Positions 26,599-36,000 of a stretch of 64,000 nt of DNA are shown here, piece after piece (positions within the stretch are counted from its first letter, which is position 1; every line of letters begins with the position of its first letter). Below the pieces are notes generated by a model. It had not been told where the DNA came from and did no database searches. It worked only from the letters and a program-made list of their open reading frames with translations. The stretch is taken from the NCBI GenBank assembly GCA_965277435.1, contig OZ255821.1:4154001-4218000 (forward strand). Reading direction: 5' to 3'. A program made the position numbers and the translations under genes. This DNA is from Bog-105 sp965277435 (lineage in GTDB: Bacteria > Acidobacteriota > Terriglobia > Bryobacterales > Bryobacteraceae).

Positions 26599-26913
26599 AT
26601 GAATAAAGAACTCTTTCGAGGCCGATTAGCGGACGAGATGTTGTCCGTTCTTCAGGGCGAAACCGACGTCTGCGCGGAACTGGCGGATGAGACCCCTGGA
26701 GAGGCCGAAAAGACTAAGACGACACCCAAAAGTTGCAGCTGTTCCGGTTTAGCCTGCGCCACAAAGGAGCGTTCCGGCGAGGAGCACTGCAAGCCTGGAG
26801 AAAAGCACGGCACCCACCACGAGCACTGCAAGAAAGCGTCTGAATTTTCCGGCGAATTCGTTTCCAAGTTAACCGGCTGGGCTAACGCTCCTCCGCAGCC
26901 TCCGAGCATTTAG
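26599..26913 (+). CDS. Putative lanthipeptide precursor peptide (Cys/Ser/Thr-rich)
   Basis: This is a 104-residue protein that I do not match to a named family. Residues 1-38 are acidic and helical-looking, like a RiPP leader; EMLSVLQGE (13-21) recalls the LxLQ element of class III lanthipeptide leaders. From about residue 39 the sequence is rich in Thr, Ser and Cys (TKTTPKSCSCSGLACATKE; Cys46, 48, 53, 64 and 77), with a His/Lys/Glu-rich middle and a Pro-rich end (APPQPPSI). The stop lies 5 bases before the start of the kinase gene, and lyase- and cyclase-like genes follow. The ATG at 26599 is chosen because it fits leader architecture and the promoter; the frame opens at 26497. A metal-binding protein is the main alternative. 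Confidence 0.6.
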   Translation: MNKELFRGRLADEMLSVLQGETDVCAELADETPGEAEKTKTTPKSCSCSGLACATKERSGEEHCKPGEKHGTHHEHCKKASEFSGEFVSKLTGWANAPPQPPSI

Positions 26914-26918
26914 CTCGC

Positions 26919-27953
26919 TTGATTCTTACCGCAAGCAGTGTTGTGCGCTACCTGCTGGAGCGTCGATTTGTGTTCCCCAGCGAGATCGTATCCGGCGATT
27001 TCCACGTTCGCTCCTGTAGTCGTCGCAACCGGAATCTCTCGGTCGAGAGTGCTGGCCGACATTACCTCGTAAAACAAGCGGGCAAGTGGACCGCGGATGC
27101 ACGCCGGGGCATCGAGACCGAGGCGCTTCTCTACCGGGGAGCCGCTGCCAACGGCTCGTTTCACTTTTTGCGGGACCATGTACCGGCCTGTCACGCCTAC
27201 GCTCCGGCGGCCAGCGTCTTGATCCTCGACTATCTACAAGATCATTGCGCGCTCGATGATCTCAGCCAGCGATTTTCCCCTGTGATCGCCGTTCAAGCAG
27301 GCTGCACACTCGCGATTTTACACGCAAACACCAAATCGGAAAGTTTTCAGAACGAGGCACTCCAGAGTCCTCCCTGGATCTTCAACGTCGAAGCTTTCGA
27401 CGAGCAAACGATGCCGGAACTAAGCGAGGGCAGGCGTGAGTTCGTTCAGATGCTGGGGCGTTACCAAGAATTCGCGGATTCATTGAAAGGCATATCGAGC
27501 GAATGGCATCTGCAATGCCTGATTCACGCCGATTTCAAGCTTGCAAACCTGTTGTACAGCGAACGCAACGACGAAGTGCGAATCGTCGATTGGGAAAATA
27601 TGCAGTGGGGCGATCCGATCTGGGATATTGCCACTTTGCTCCAATCTTATTGGAACTTTCACATCAGGCAGCCAAGGCGATTTTCGCTCGAACTGATCCG
27701 ACCCGCCTTATGCGGCGTTCTGCAAGGCTATGCAGAAACAGCCCGCTTCGCATCCAGCGAAACGATCCTAAAGTTGATTCGATTCGCCGGCGCGCGCATG
27801 CTGCAATCCACCTACGAATATTTGGAGGATGCAGAACGTCTCGATGCGCCGGCCATTCGGCTCATGCAAGCTAGTCTGAATGTCATGAAAGAGCCGGCGC
27901 AGGCCGCTGCATTGCTGTTAGGGCAGACGTGGGAAACCTTGAGCTGGAATTGA
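26919..27953 (+). CDS. APH-fold kinase, putative lanthipeptide Ser/Thr kinase
   Basis: This is a 344-residue aminoglycoside-phosphotransferase-fold kinase. Visible elements are the ATP Lys in YLVKQA (about 52), a C-helix Glu in IETEALLY (about 68), the hinge LILDYL, catalytic LIHADFKLANLL (Asp205, Asn210) and the metal Asp in IVDWENMQWGDPIWDIA (Asp224). APH-like kinases next to HopA1 proteins phosphorylate Ser and Thr of the precursor in class V lanthipeptide pathways. The immediate neighbours here support that role; an antibiotic-resistance role is less likely. The start is a TTG at 26919 with no strong ribosome site, perhaps relying on coupling to the precursor. It overlaps the next gene by 25 bases. 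Confidence 0.8.
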   Translation: MILTASSVVRYLLERRFVFPSEIVSGDFHVRSCSRRNRNLSVESAGRHYLVKQAGKWTADARRGIETEALLYRGAAANGSFHFLRDHVPACHAYAPAASVLILDYLQDHCALDDLSQRFSPVIAVQAGCTLAILHANTKSESFQNEALQSPPWIFNVEAFDEQTMPELSEGRREFVQMLGRYQEFADSLKGISSEWHLQCLIHADFKLANLLYSERNDEVRIVDWENMQWGDPIWDIATLLQSYWNFHIRQPRRFSLELIRPALCGVLQGYAETARFASSETILKLIRFAGARMLQSTYEYLEDAERLDAPAIRLMQASLNVMKEPAQAAALLLGQTWETLSWN

Positions 27954-28840
27954 GCGCGATTTGCGCGCTCGATCAGCGGCCCGGTGAGAGCACGCTGAGT
28001 TTGGCCAGATGGCTGTATGAGAACTGCTACACCGTGTCTCTGCTTTCACCGCCGGAACCGCCCCATTTCGATGCTGAGGACGATCTCACTTCCTTGCTTT
28101 CGGCAGCCAACCAAAGCCATTCGGAGTGGCTCGAAGGATGGACCGTCGAGGAACTGCTGCCGGATGGCCGCGCGATTGCCAGTGAGGCAGGCAAGATCCG
28201 CTGCTTTGTTGCGGGCGAATACATCAGCACGCAAGGGCCTGGCTGTGGACCTAGCGTAAAAGGCTCGCTGCTGGTGTTCAACGTGCGCGAGTCGACCACC
28301 TTACAGCCAAGTTATTACTACGCGTTTGGTGAAACGGTATCCCAGTTTGACACTGATAGCGGCATGTTGCGGTTCTACTGGAATATCTCCTCCGAAGGCG
28401 CACCGGCGCTGGTGACAGCTCTGACGCGAGAATTGAACCGCTTCCAAATTCCGTTCCGCTTGAAATGTCCTAAGAAGCGGTCGAGCTATGCGAGGCGCGA
28501 TGCCGCCGTACTCTATGTGCATCAGGCGTTCTATGCGATCACAGCGCTTTTGCTCGAATCAGTATACGCAGAAGTAGCTCGCTATCTGAGGGACGATACT
28601 CCGCTCTTCACCAAGACGCTAGCTCCCGGGCTCGGCTTGGCGGAAGATCCGGGCCGGAGTTTTGGCCAGCACCGCTGCGAGTTATTGGCAGCCGCCCTGC
28701 TTCACAGTGAAGGACAGGACCTTGTAGCTCGCCGTCACGCAGTCGAACAGGAGTTCGCCCGCGCCGGTTTCTCCATCGAGGCGCCCTGGCTGAATCCGGA
28801 ATCGGTGGACACCTATCCCTACCCGTTCCCAGCCGCATGA
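27929..28840 (+). CDS. HopA1-family protein, putative lanthipeptide lyase
   Basis: This 303-residue protein has the conserved C-terminal half of the T3SS effector HopA1 family: SYYYAFGETVSQFD, MLRFYWNISSEGAPALVTAL, IPFRLKCPKK, RRDAAVLYV, and LFTKTLAPGLGLAEDPG followed by SFGQHRC. In class V lanthipeptide pathways, HopA1-domain proteins remove phosphate from phospho-Ser/Thr to give dehydroamino acids. There is no secretion signal, and the gene overlaps the kinase (GTG at 27929) and the cyclase (ATGA at 28837), so a toxin-effector role is unlikely. Confidence 0.85.
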   Translation: MGNLELELSAICALDQRPGESTLSLARWLYENCYTVSLLSPPEPPHFDAEDDLTSLLSAANQSHSEWLEGWTVEELLPDGRAIASEAGKIRCFVAGEYISTQGPGCGPSVKGSLLVFNVRESTTLQPSYYYAFGETVSQFDTDSGMLRFYWNISSEGAPALVTALTRELNRFQIPFRLKCPKKRSSYARRDAAVLYVHQAFYAITALLLESVYAEVARYLRDDTPLFTKTLAPGLGLAEDPGRSFGQHRCELLAAALLHSEGQDLVARRHAVEQEFARAGFSIEAPWLNPESVDTYPYPFPAA

Positions 28841-29970
28841 AAACCGAGTTTGTGAGCATGGCGGAGCGACTGGGCGCACGCCTGTGTCGCGACGCCATCT
28901 GGAGCGGCAACCAGTGTAATTGGACAGCGGACTGTCTAGAGCACGGCGTAAAAGGCTATCGCGCTCTGACCGGCGCTTTCTACGACGGTACGTCGGGGAT
29001 CGCTTTGTTTCTGCATCGTCTGTCAGAAATCACGGGAGAACGCATCTTTTCACTGACCGCACAGGCCGCTCTGCGGCAAGCTCTCACGAACATCTCACGG
29101 CTCGGTACAGGCTTCTATGCCGGTAGTCTCGGTGTGCTCTTTGCTCAGCTACAAATCCGGGGTGATATCGACGTAGACGATCTGCTGCATCGTGCAGCGC
29201 GCCACCCCGATGATCTGGATCTGATGTACGGAAGCGCCGGGGCGATTGCCGTTTTGCTTTCGGCGTTCACAAAAACGCGCGATCAACCACTCATAGAAGC
29301 AGCACTCCATCACGGAGATCTGCTGCTCGAACAGGCGCAAAACACCAGCGCCGGACTCAGTTGGGTCACCTTCAAAGATCGACCGCCGCTGACCGGCTTC
29401 TCGCACGGAGCAGCAGGCATCGCCTGGGCTCTGCTGGAGCTGTTTCGCGTCACCTCGGAAATTCGTTTTCGTGAAGCTGCCCTGAGCGCCTTCGCCTATG
29501 AGCAAAGCGTATTCGATGCAGAACGCGGTAACTGGCCCGATTTTCGTTCAGAATCCACTGGCTTCATGAACGCTTGGTGCCACGGTGCAGCAGGGATTAG
29601 TCTCTCGCGCTTGCGAGCCTGGACGATTCTGCAAGCCAACGAATGGCGCACCCAGGCTGAAATCGCGCTCGCAACGGTGCAAAAGGAAACGAGCAGTATG
29701 GAGAACTGTTCACTGTGTCATGGCGTAGCCGGTAACGCTGACATCCTGATTACCGCTTCCGTCGGTCTGGATCGGCCCGATCTCTTGAGAACGGCGGAGC
29801 AGCTAGGCGCAGAGGCATTTGATCGGTTTGAAAAACGCCGCTTGCCGTGGCCCTGCGGATTACCAGACGCTGGCGAACTACCCGATCTGATGCTGGGCTT
29901 AGCCGGAATTGGACTTTTCTATTTACGCTTAGCCGAGCCGGCGATACCAAGTCCCCTGTTGCCTCTGTAG
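28837..29970 (+). CDS. Stand-alone LanC-like lanthionine cyclase
   Basis: This 377-residue protein shows the repeated Gly-rich turns of the LanC alpha/alpha barrel: FYDGTSGIALFLHRL, FYAGSLGVLFAQLQ, LMYGSAGAIAVLLSA, GFSHGAAGIAWALLEL, NAWCHGAAGISLSRL, CSLCHGVAGNADIL and LMLGLAGIGLFYL. The zinc ligands of LanC cyclases are all present: Cys248, and Cys294 with His295; His190 in FSHG corresponds to the conserved active-site His. Such enzymes add Cys thiols to dehydroalanine or dehydrobutyrine. It is free-standing, not fused to a kinase or dehydratase, and its start overlaps the HopA1 stop. A tandem-gene operon with precursor, kinase and lyase makes lanthipeptide ring formation the best reading. 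Confidence 0.88.
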   Translation: MKTEFVSMAERLGARLCRDAIWSGNQCNWTADCLEHGVKGYRALTGAFYDGTSGIALFLHRLSEITGERIFSLTAQAALRQALTNISRLGTGFYAGSLGVLFAQLQIRGDIDVDDLLHRAARHPDDLDLMYGSAGAIAVLLSAFTKTRDQPLIEAALHHGDLLLEQAQNTSAGLSWVTFKDRPPLTGFSHGAAGIAWALLELFRVTSEIRFREAALSAFAYEQSVFDAERGNWPDFRSESTGFMNAWCHGAAGISLSRLRAWTILQANEWRTQAEIALATVQKETSSMENCSLCHGVAGNADILITASVGLDRPDLLRTAEQLGAEAFDRFEKRRLPWPCGLPDAGELPDLMLGLAGIGLFYLRLAEPAIPSPLLPL

Positions 29971-30019
29971 ACAGTTCCATTCAGTTCCCCTATGCGAGAA
30001 TGCACCGCAAGGACACAAA

Positions 30020-31576
30020 TTGACCCAACGTCTTTTCCGCAACCTTCTCATTTCGGTACTCAGCTGCGCAGCCATCCCGTCCTTGCCTGCGCAAACACCG
30101 CGTAACGATGCCACGCCGGTTACTCCTCCGAAAGAGGAAAAGCAGAATCCGATTCCACCCGAGCACAGCTCCGTTACCCATCATGAGCTCGCCATAAACG
30201 GACGCACAATTCACTACACCGCAACGGCCGGCACGCTACTCATCAATGGCGACGAAAACAAACCGTACGGCAGTTTTTTTTACGTCGCCTACACCGATGA
30301 AGGCGCAACCGACATGCGGACCCGGCCCATCACGTTTCTCTACAACGGAGGCCCGGGTTCGGCCAGTCTCTGGCTGCACATGGGATCGGTCGGCCCCGTG
30401 CGTGTGGTGACAGAGAGCCCGGAAGCTACCGGTGCAGGCCCGTATAAATTGGTTCCCAATCAGTTCAGCCTGCTTGATAAAAGCGACCTCGTTTTCGTCG
30501 ACGCGGTGGGCACGGGATTTTCGCGTCCGGTCGGCAACGCCAACGAGAAGAATTTTGCCGGCACCGATCAGGATGTGGTCGCGTTCAACAAATTCATCAC
30601 GCGCTACATCACTGTGAACCAGCGTTGGAATTCGCCTAAGTTCCTGTTCGGCGAGTCCTATGGAACCACGCGCTCGGCCGCCTTGGTCGATTCGCTCGAT
30701 CAGGGCGGGATCGCTTGCAATGGAGTGATCCTGATGTCATCCGTGCTCAATTACTTTGAGCGCGCGCCCGGCATTGACAACGAGTACATCGGCTATCTGC
30801 CTTCTTACGCGGCGATTGCCTGGAACCATAACAAGCTCGCGAGCAAACCGCCGGATCTGAAGGCGTTCCTGGACGAAGTGCGTGCCTTCGTTCGCGGTCC
30901 TTACGCGGAGGCGCTGGCGCAAGGGCAGAATTTGCCGGAGTCTCAGGTCGATGCGATAGCCGCCAAGATGAGCGCCTACACGGGCCTCTCCACGCAGTAC
31001 ATCAAAGAGGCTAACCTGCGAGTCAACGCCTCGCGTTTTCGCAAAGAGCTCCTGCGAAACGATCGCGAAACTCTAGGCCGCTACGACGCTCGTTTTGAAG
31101 GTACCGATGTCGACGCCGCCGGCGACACCCCGGGTTATGATCCGTCCAGCACGGGCATCACCGCCGCCTTTGTCTCTGCTTTCTACGACTATCTGGGTCG
31201 AGATTTAAAGTACACCTCGCAAGAGACCTACTATCCGAGCGGCCCCAACCTCATCCGCACCTGGGACTGGAATCATCGCGCCCCCGGTGAGTCGCCGCAG
31301 CAGCAGGCTTTGCATGAGCCTTATGTGGCGGGCGACCTCGCCGACGCCATGCGCAAGAACCCGCACCTCAAAGTGCTTTCGGTAAATGGCCTGTTCGATC
31401 TGGCGACGCCGTTCTTCAAGACCGAGTACGATCTCAACCACATGAACCTCGACGCCAAGCTAAGGCAGAACATCTCGTTCACGTACTATCCATCCGGACA
31501 CATGATCTACCTGAATGTAGACGCTCTGAAGCAGCTGAAGAGTGATCTGGCAGCTTTCTATGGCGAGGGAATGTAA
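30020..31576 (+). CDS. S10 family serine carboxypeptidase, secreted
   Basis: This is a 518-residue enzyme with a signal peptide (LLISVLSCAAIPSLPAQ). S10 motifs are clear: TFLYNGGPGSASLWLHMG (oxyanion region), VFVDAVGTGFSRP, the Ser nucleophile in FLFGESYGTTRS, and the late Asp and His in VNGLFDLATPF and YPSGHMIYL. It removes C-terminal residues from peptides in the periplasm or outside. The start is TTG with AAGGA upstream. It lies 49 bases after the LanC gene on the same strand. It could trim an exported peptide, but secreted S10 peptidases are common in acidobacteria, so the link is weak. Confidence 0.88.
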   Translation: MTQRLFRNLLISVLSCAAIPSLPAQTPRNDATPVTPPKEEKQNPIPPEHSSVTHHELAINGRTIHYTATAGTLLINGDENKPYGSFFYVAYTDEGATDMRTRPITFLYNGGPGSASLWLHMGSVGPVRVVTESPEATGAGPYKLVPNQFSLLDKSDLVFVDAVGTGFSRPVGNANEKNFAGTDQDVVAFNKFITRYITVNQRWNSPKFLFGESYGTTRSAALVDSLDQGGIACNGVILMSSVLNYFERAPGIDNEYIGYLPSYAAIAWNHNKLASKPPDLKAFLDEVRAFVRGPYAEALAQGQNLPESQVDAIAAKMSAYTGLSTQYIKEANLRVNASRFRKELLRNDRETLGRYDARFEGTDVDAAGDTPGYDPSSTGITAAFVSAFYDYLGRDLKYTSQETYYPSGPNLIRTWDWNHRAPGESPQQQALHEPYVAGDLADAMRKNPHLKVLSVNGLFDLATPFFKTEYDLNHMNLDAKLRQNISFTYYPSGHMIYLNVDALKQLKSDLAAFYGEGM

Positions 31577-31600
31577 CGTAGGGTAGGCTTTAGCCTGCCA
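31577..31600. repeat. REP-like palindrome, copy 1
   Basis: CGTAGGGT followed by AGGCTTTAGCCTGCC. The core forms a compact hairpin (GGTAGGCT against AGCCTGCC, one G-T pair). It sits directly after the stop of the S10 peptidase, between convergent genes. Longer copies occur at 44398 and 57310. Confidence 0.6.
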
Positions 31601-31607
31601 TCTTCAT

Positions 31608-33077
31608 CTAAACCAACATCTTCTGATTCACGTTTCCCGCTACATCAGTCAACCGGAAATGCCGTCCCTGGAACTTGTAAGTCAGTCGCTTGTGATCGAT
31701 GCCCAGGCAATGCATCACCGTCGCTTGGATGTCGTGGATTGGAACCGGATCGGCGACCACGTTGTAAGAAAAGTCGTCGGTCTCCCCAAGCGAAAGACCG
31801 CGCTTGACGCCGCCGCCCGCAAACCACATCGCGAAGCAGCGTGGATGGTGATCCCGTCCGTAATTGTCTTTGGTGAGGTTGCCCTGGCAGTACACCGTAC
31901 GCCCGAACTCGCCGCCCCAGATGACTAGGGTATCGTCCAAAAGCCCGCGCTGTTTCAGATCTGTCACCAGTGCCGCCGACGCCTGGTCGGTGCCTTTACA
32001 CTGCAGCGCCAGATCGCGAGGCAGATCGTTATGCTGATCCCAACCGCGATGATACAGCTGAATGAAGCGCACGCCGCGTTCCGCCAAACGGCGCGCCATC
32101 AGGCAGTTCGCTGCATATGTGCCCGGCTTCTTCGAATCTTCGCCGTAGAGCGTAAACGTGCTCTCGGGCTCTTTCGAAAGGTCAGTCAACTCCGGCACGG
32201 AGGTCTGCATGCGATACGCCATCTCGTACTGCGAGACTCGCGCCGCGATCTCCGGATCTCCATAATTCTGTTCCGTGATGTGATTCAGTTCGGCCACCGC
32301 ATCGAGCATCGTGCGGCGTGTATCTGCATCAACGCCTTCCGGGTTCGCCAGAAACAGCACCGGATCGCCCGAAGCGCGAAAACGCACTCCCTGATACTTC
32401 GACGGCAGAAAGCCGCTCGACCAGAGCCGCGTAAATAAGGGCTGATCGCGATTCAGCGCGTTGGCTTGCGAAAGAAGCACCACAAAAGCCGGCAGATTCT
32501 GATTCTCGCTGCCTAAACCATAAGTGATCCAGGAGCCCATGCTGGGCCGCCCCGGCTGCATAAAGCCGGTCTGGATAAAAGTGATCGCCGGATCGTGGTT
32601 GATGGCATCGGTGTTGACGGTCTTAACCAGCGCGATTTCGTCGATGATCTTGGCCGTGTGCGGCAGCAGTTCGCTGATCATCGTGCCACACGATCCGGCC
32701 GGAGCAAACTTGAATATCGAGGGCGCCACCGGCAGCGAGTTCTGCCCCGATGTCATACCCGTGATGCGCTGCCCTTTGCGCACCGTATCCGGCAGCTCTG
32801 TGCCGGTCAAGGCCATCAGCTTGGGCTTGTAATCGAATAAGTCGATCTGCGAAGGAGCGCCCGACTGATGCAGATAAATAATCCGTTTTGCTTTCGGAGC
32901 GAAGTGAGGCAGGTCGGCCAGCCCTCCAACAGCCGCCGCATTTTGAACGGGTGCATCGGCTGCCAGAAGAGCCGGGTCCAACAGGGAAGCCAGCGCCATT
33001 ACGCCGATTCCCCGGCTCGCCTGGCCGAACAGTTGACGGCGCGTGAGATTCAGTTCGCGTTCACGAATGGGGTCCAT
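31608..33077 (-). CDS. DUF1501 family protein
   Basis: This 489-residue protein has a Tat-like N-terminus (LTRRQLFGQASRGIG) and the DUF1501 alkaline-phosphatase-like fold: KRIIYLHQSGAPSQIDLFDY, PAGSCGTMISELLPHTAKI, FIQLYHRGWDQHNDLPRDL and VIWGGEFGRTVYCQGN with GRDHHPRCFAMWFAGGG. It lies 8 bases after the PSCyt1/DUF1553 gene, the usual partner. These pairs are frequent in planctomycetes and acidobacteria and are thought to act on complex polysaccharides or their sulfate esters in the periplasm, but no activity is established. Confidence 0.9.
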   Translation of the reverse strand: MDPIRERELNLTRRQLFGQASRGIGVMALASLLDPALLAADAPVQNAAAVGGLADLPHFAPKAKRIIYLHQSGAPSQIDLFDYKPKLMALTGTELPDTVRKGQRITGMTSGQNSLPVAPSIFKFAPAGSCGTMISELLPHTAKIIDEIALVKTVNTDAINHDPAITFIQTGFMQPGRPSMGSWITYGLGSENQNLPAFVVLLSQANALNRDQPLFTRLWSSGFLPSKYQGVRFRASGDPVLFLANPEGVDADTRRTMLDAVAELNHITEQNYGDPEIAARVSQYEMAYRMQTSVPELTDLSKEPESTFTLYGEDSKKPGTYAANCLMARRLAERGVRFIQLYHRGWDQHNDLPRDLALQCKGTDQASAALVTDLKQRGLLDDTLVIWGGEFGRTVYCQGNLTKDNYGRDHHPRCFAMWFAGGGVKRGLSLGETDDFSYNVVADPVPIHDIQATVMHCLGIDHKRLTYKFQGRHFRLTDVAGNVNQKMLV

Positions 33078-33085
33078 ACATTGCC

Positions 33086-36000
33086 TCAGTTATTAGTAAT
33101 CGTCTCGTCCATGTTCAGGATCGTGCTGGCCACCAGCGTCCAGGCCGCCAGCTCAGAAGGATTCAGCTTCGGATCGTGCTTCGATTCCCCTACCTCCAGC
33201 AGCTTTTTCGCGGCAGCCGGATTGGAATCGTAGTGCGTGATTTCCTTCTTGTAGAGCCCCTGCAAAATCTCGAACTCTTTGGGCGAAGGCTCGCGGCCGG
33301 TTGCCGTGCGGAACGCATACCGAATCCTGTCCGTCGTCGTCGTTCCTCCGGTCAGCAGATCCCTTTGCGCAAAAGCGCGCGCCGCTTCTACATAGGTTGG
33401 ATCATTCAGCAGCGTCAGCGCCTGTAGCGGCGTGTTCGTCACGGTCCGCCGCGCGGTACACTTCTCTCGATCTGGCGCGTCGAAAACATTCAGTGACGGA
33501 TACGGCACCGACCGTTTCCAGAACGTATACATGCTGCGCCGGTACAAATCGTCGCCATGGCTTTGCACATAGGTCTGCGCCGAGTAATCACCGCCGAACG
33601 CCATCTCCTCCCATAATCCCTTGGGCTGGTACGGAGACACGCTGGGGCCGCCAATCTTAGTGTTGATCAAACCGCTCACCGCCAGGGCATTGTCGCGCAG
33701 CATTTCGGCGGGAAGACGAAAACGCGGGCCTCGCGCGAGCAGCCGGTTCTCCGGGTCTTTCTCGAGCAGCTCAGGCGTCACCTTCGAGCCCTGTCGGTAC
33801 GTCGCCGATGTCACCATCAGCCGTTGCATGGCCTTCACGTCCCACTTGTTCTGCACGAACTCGGTGGCCAGCCAGTCGAGTAACTGTTGATTGCTCGGCG
33901 GGTCGCCTTGCGAGCCAAAGTCTTCGCTTGTCTTCACAATGCCCAGGCCAAAATACATTTGCCAGAAATGGTTCACGGCCACGCGAGCGGTCAGCGGATT
34001 GGCCGGGTCGACCAGCCATTTCGCCAGCGTGAGACGATTACGCGGCGCGTCTTTGGGCAGTGGCGGAAGCACGGCCGGAGTGTTCGGATCCACCTTATCG
34101 CCGCGCATCCGGTAATCGCCGCGCAGTAGAACATAGCTATCGCGCGGTTTATCTAAGTCCGCCATCACCATGGTCGAAGGAATCTCGCGATTTAACTCAT
34201 CCACGCCGCGTTTTAGCGTCGCCACATCCGTTCCCAACTGGTGTTCTTCCGGATTGCCCACCTCTTTGAGGAAATACGCTTCGAGCCACTTCTTCTGCTC
34301 GTCCGACCGCCGATCCGGCGCCACTTCCAACACCGAGTGCACTGCGTTCAGCACGCCCAGTTGATACGCCTCGCTGGCATACAGCCGGCGACCGTAGAAT
34401 CGTACATCTTCCAACTGTCCTTTGAACGGCGTGCCCCAGTTCTTGTTGCCGATAGACGCTTCACCTTTGCCGAATGAGAGGGAGGCAATGTTGTCATGCG
34501 AGACCGCTGTCTTTACATTGCGCCCGTTGATAAAGATCTGGATGCCGCGCGCCTTCCTCGAACCGTCGTAGGCGACTAGGACGTGATTCCATTCGCCTAA
34601 CTTGGCGCCTTCCAACGACGTTGCTTCCAGCCCGGAGCCAATCCCTTTTTCCGCCATCCGCACAATCAGGTTGCAGTTGTCTTTGTGACAGTAATCGAAG
34701 GTGACCTCATAGCCAGCGCCTGTCTTCGGCGAACCTTCATATTTCTGCAGAACAGCCATGCCGGACGGTCCATCCGGCTTCACCCACATGGCAATACTGA
34801 ATGGCGCATCGCTCGAAAATGCGCCGGCTTTACCCAGGGAAACTTGCGGCGACTCATCGAAATCACCCGCCTGTGCAATCCGTCCAGGCACAAACGGCAG
34901 CTTGCCGCTGACCACCTTGGCGTTTTCAGAAGGAGTGAGCCGGTCGGCCAACGAATCGTTCAGCGTATATTCTGCCTTCAGCCCGGCGGTTAGATCCGAT
35001 ACCGGAACTTCCCGCTGCTCCTGCTCCCATTTCAACTGCGACGCCGCGATCTGCTCATCCTTCTGCTTGATCGTGTCGAGAAGCAGCGTCTTCATCGCTG
35101 TCTGCTTGCTATCGGGCATCTGGAGAAATGGCACCGCGTTGCCTTTGTATCCGTCCAGACCCTTCTCCTTGACGCTGTTGAAAAATGCGCCAAAGCTCGC
35201 GAAATCTTTCTGGCGCAGCGGATCGTACTTGTGATCATGGCAGCGCGCGCAGCCAAGCGTAATGCCCATCCAGGTGGTCGAGGTGGCTTCGATGCGGTCC
35301 ACGATGTACTCGTTCTGGTACTCCTCCGGGATCGCGCCGCCTTCGAAATTGATCATGTGGTTGCGATTGAATCCCGTGGCAATAATCTGCGCTTGCGTGG
35401 CATGCGGCAGCAAGTCTCCGGCGATCTGGTCGATGGTGAATTCGTCGTAAGGCATGTTGTGATTAAAGGCCTGAATCACCCAGTCCCGCCAGATCCACAT
35501 TTCACGCGCGCTATCGATGTGATACCCGTGCGTGTCTGCATAGCGAGCAAAATCGAGCCACTGCATGGTCATCCGTTCGCCATAATGCGGCGAAGCCAGC
35601 AGCCGGTCGACGACTTTTTCGTAAGCGTTCGGAGAGCTGTCTTCGAGAAACGCTTTTTCTTCGGCAGCAGTCGGAGGCAGTCCCGTCAAGTCAAAGGTCA
35701 CCCGCCGCAAGAGCGTTTGTTTATCGGCTTCGGGCGTTGGTGTAAGCCCCTCTTTCGTCAGCTTCGCCAGTACGAACTGATCGATCGGATTGCGTACCCA
35801 CGCCTTCTGTTCCACGACGGGCGGCTCTTCGCGCTTCGGAACCACAAAAGCCCAGTGCGTCTCCCACTTGGCCCCTTCATCGATCCACTGTTTGATCAGT
35901 TGTATCTGAACGTCCGTCAGCTTGTGCCCGGACGAGACGGGCGGCATCCGCATCGCGATATTCGGGTTGCTCACTCGCAGATACATCTTGCTGTGCGCCG

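Noticed and set aside
27929..28840. HopA1 protein as a type III secretion effector
   Set aside because: No secretion system genes in the window and the gene overlaps kinase and LanC genes, so a biosynthetic role is far more likely.
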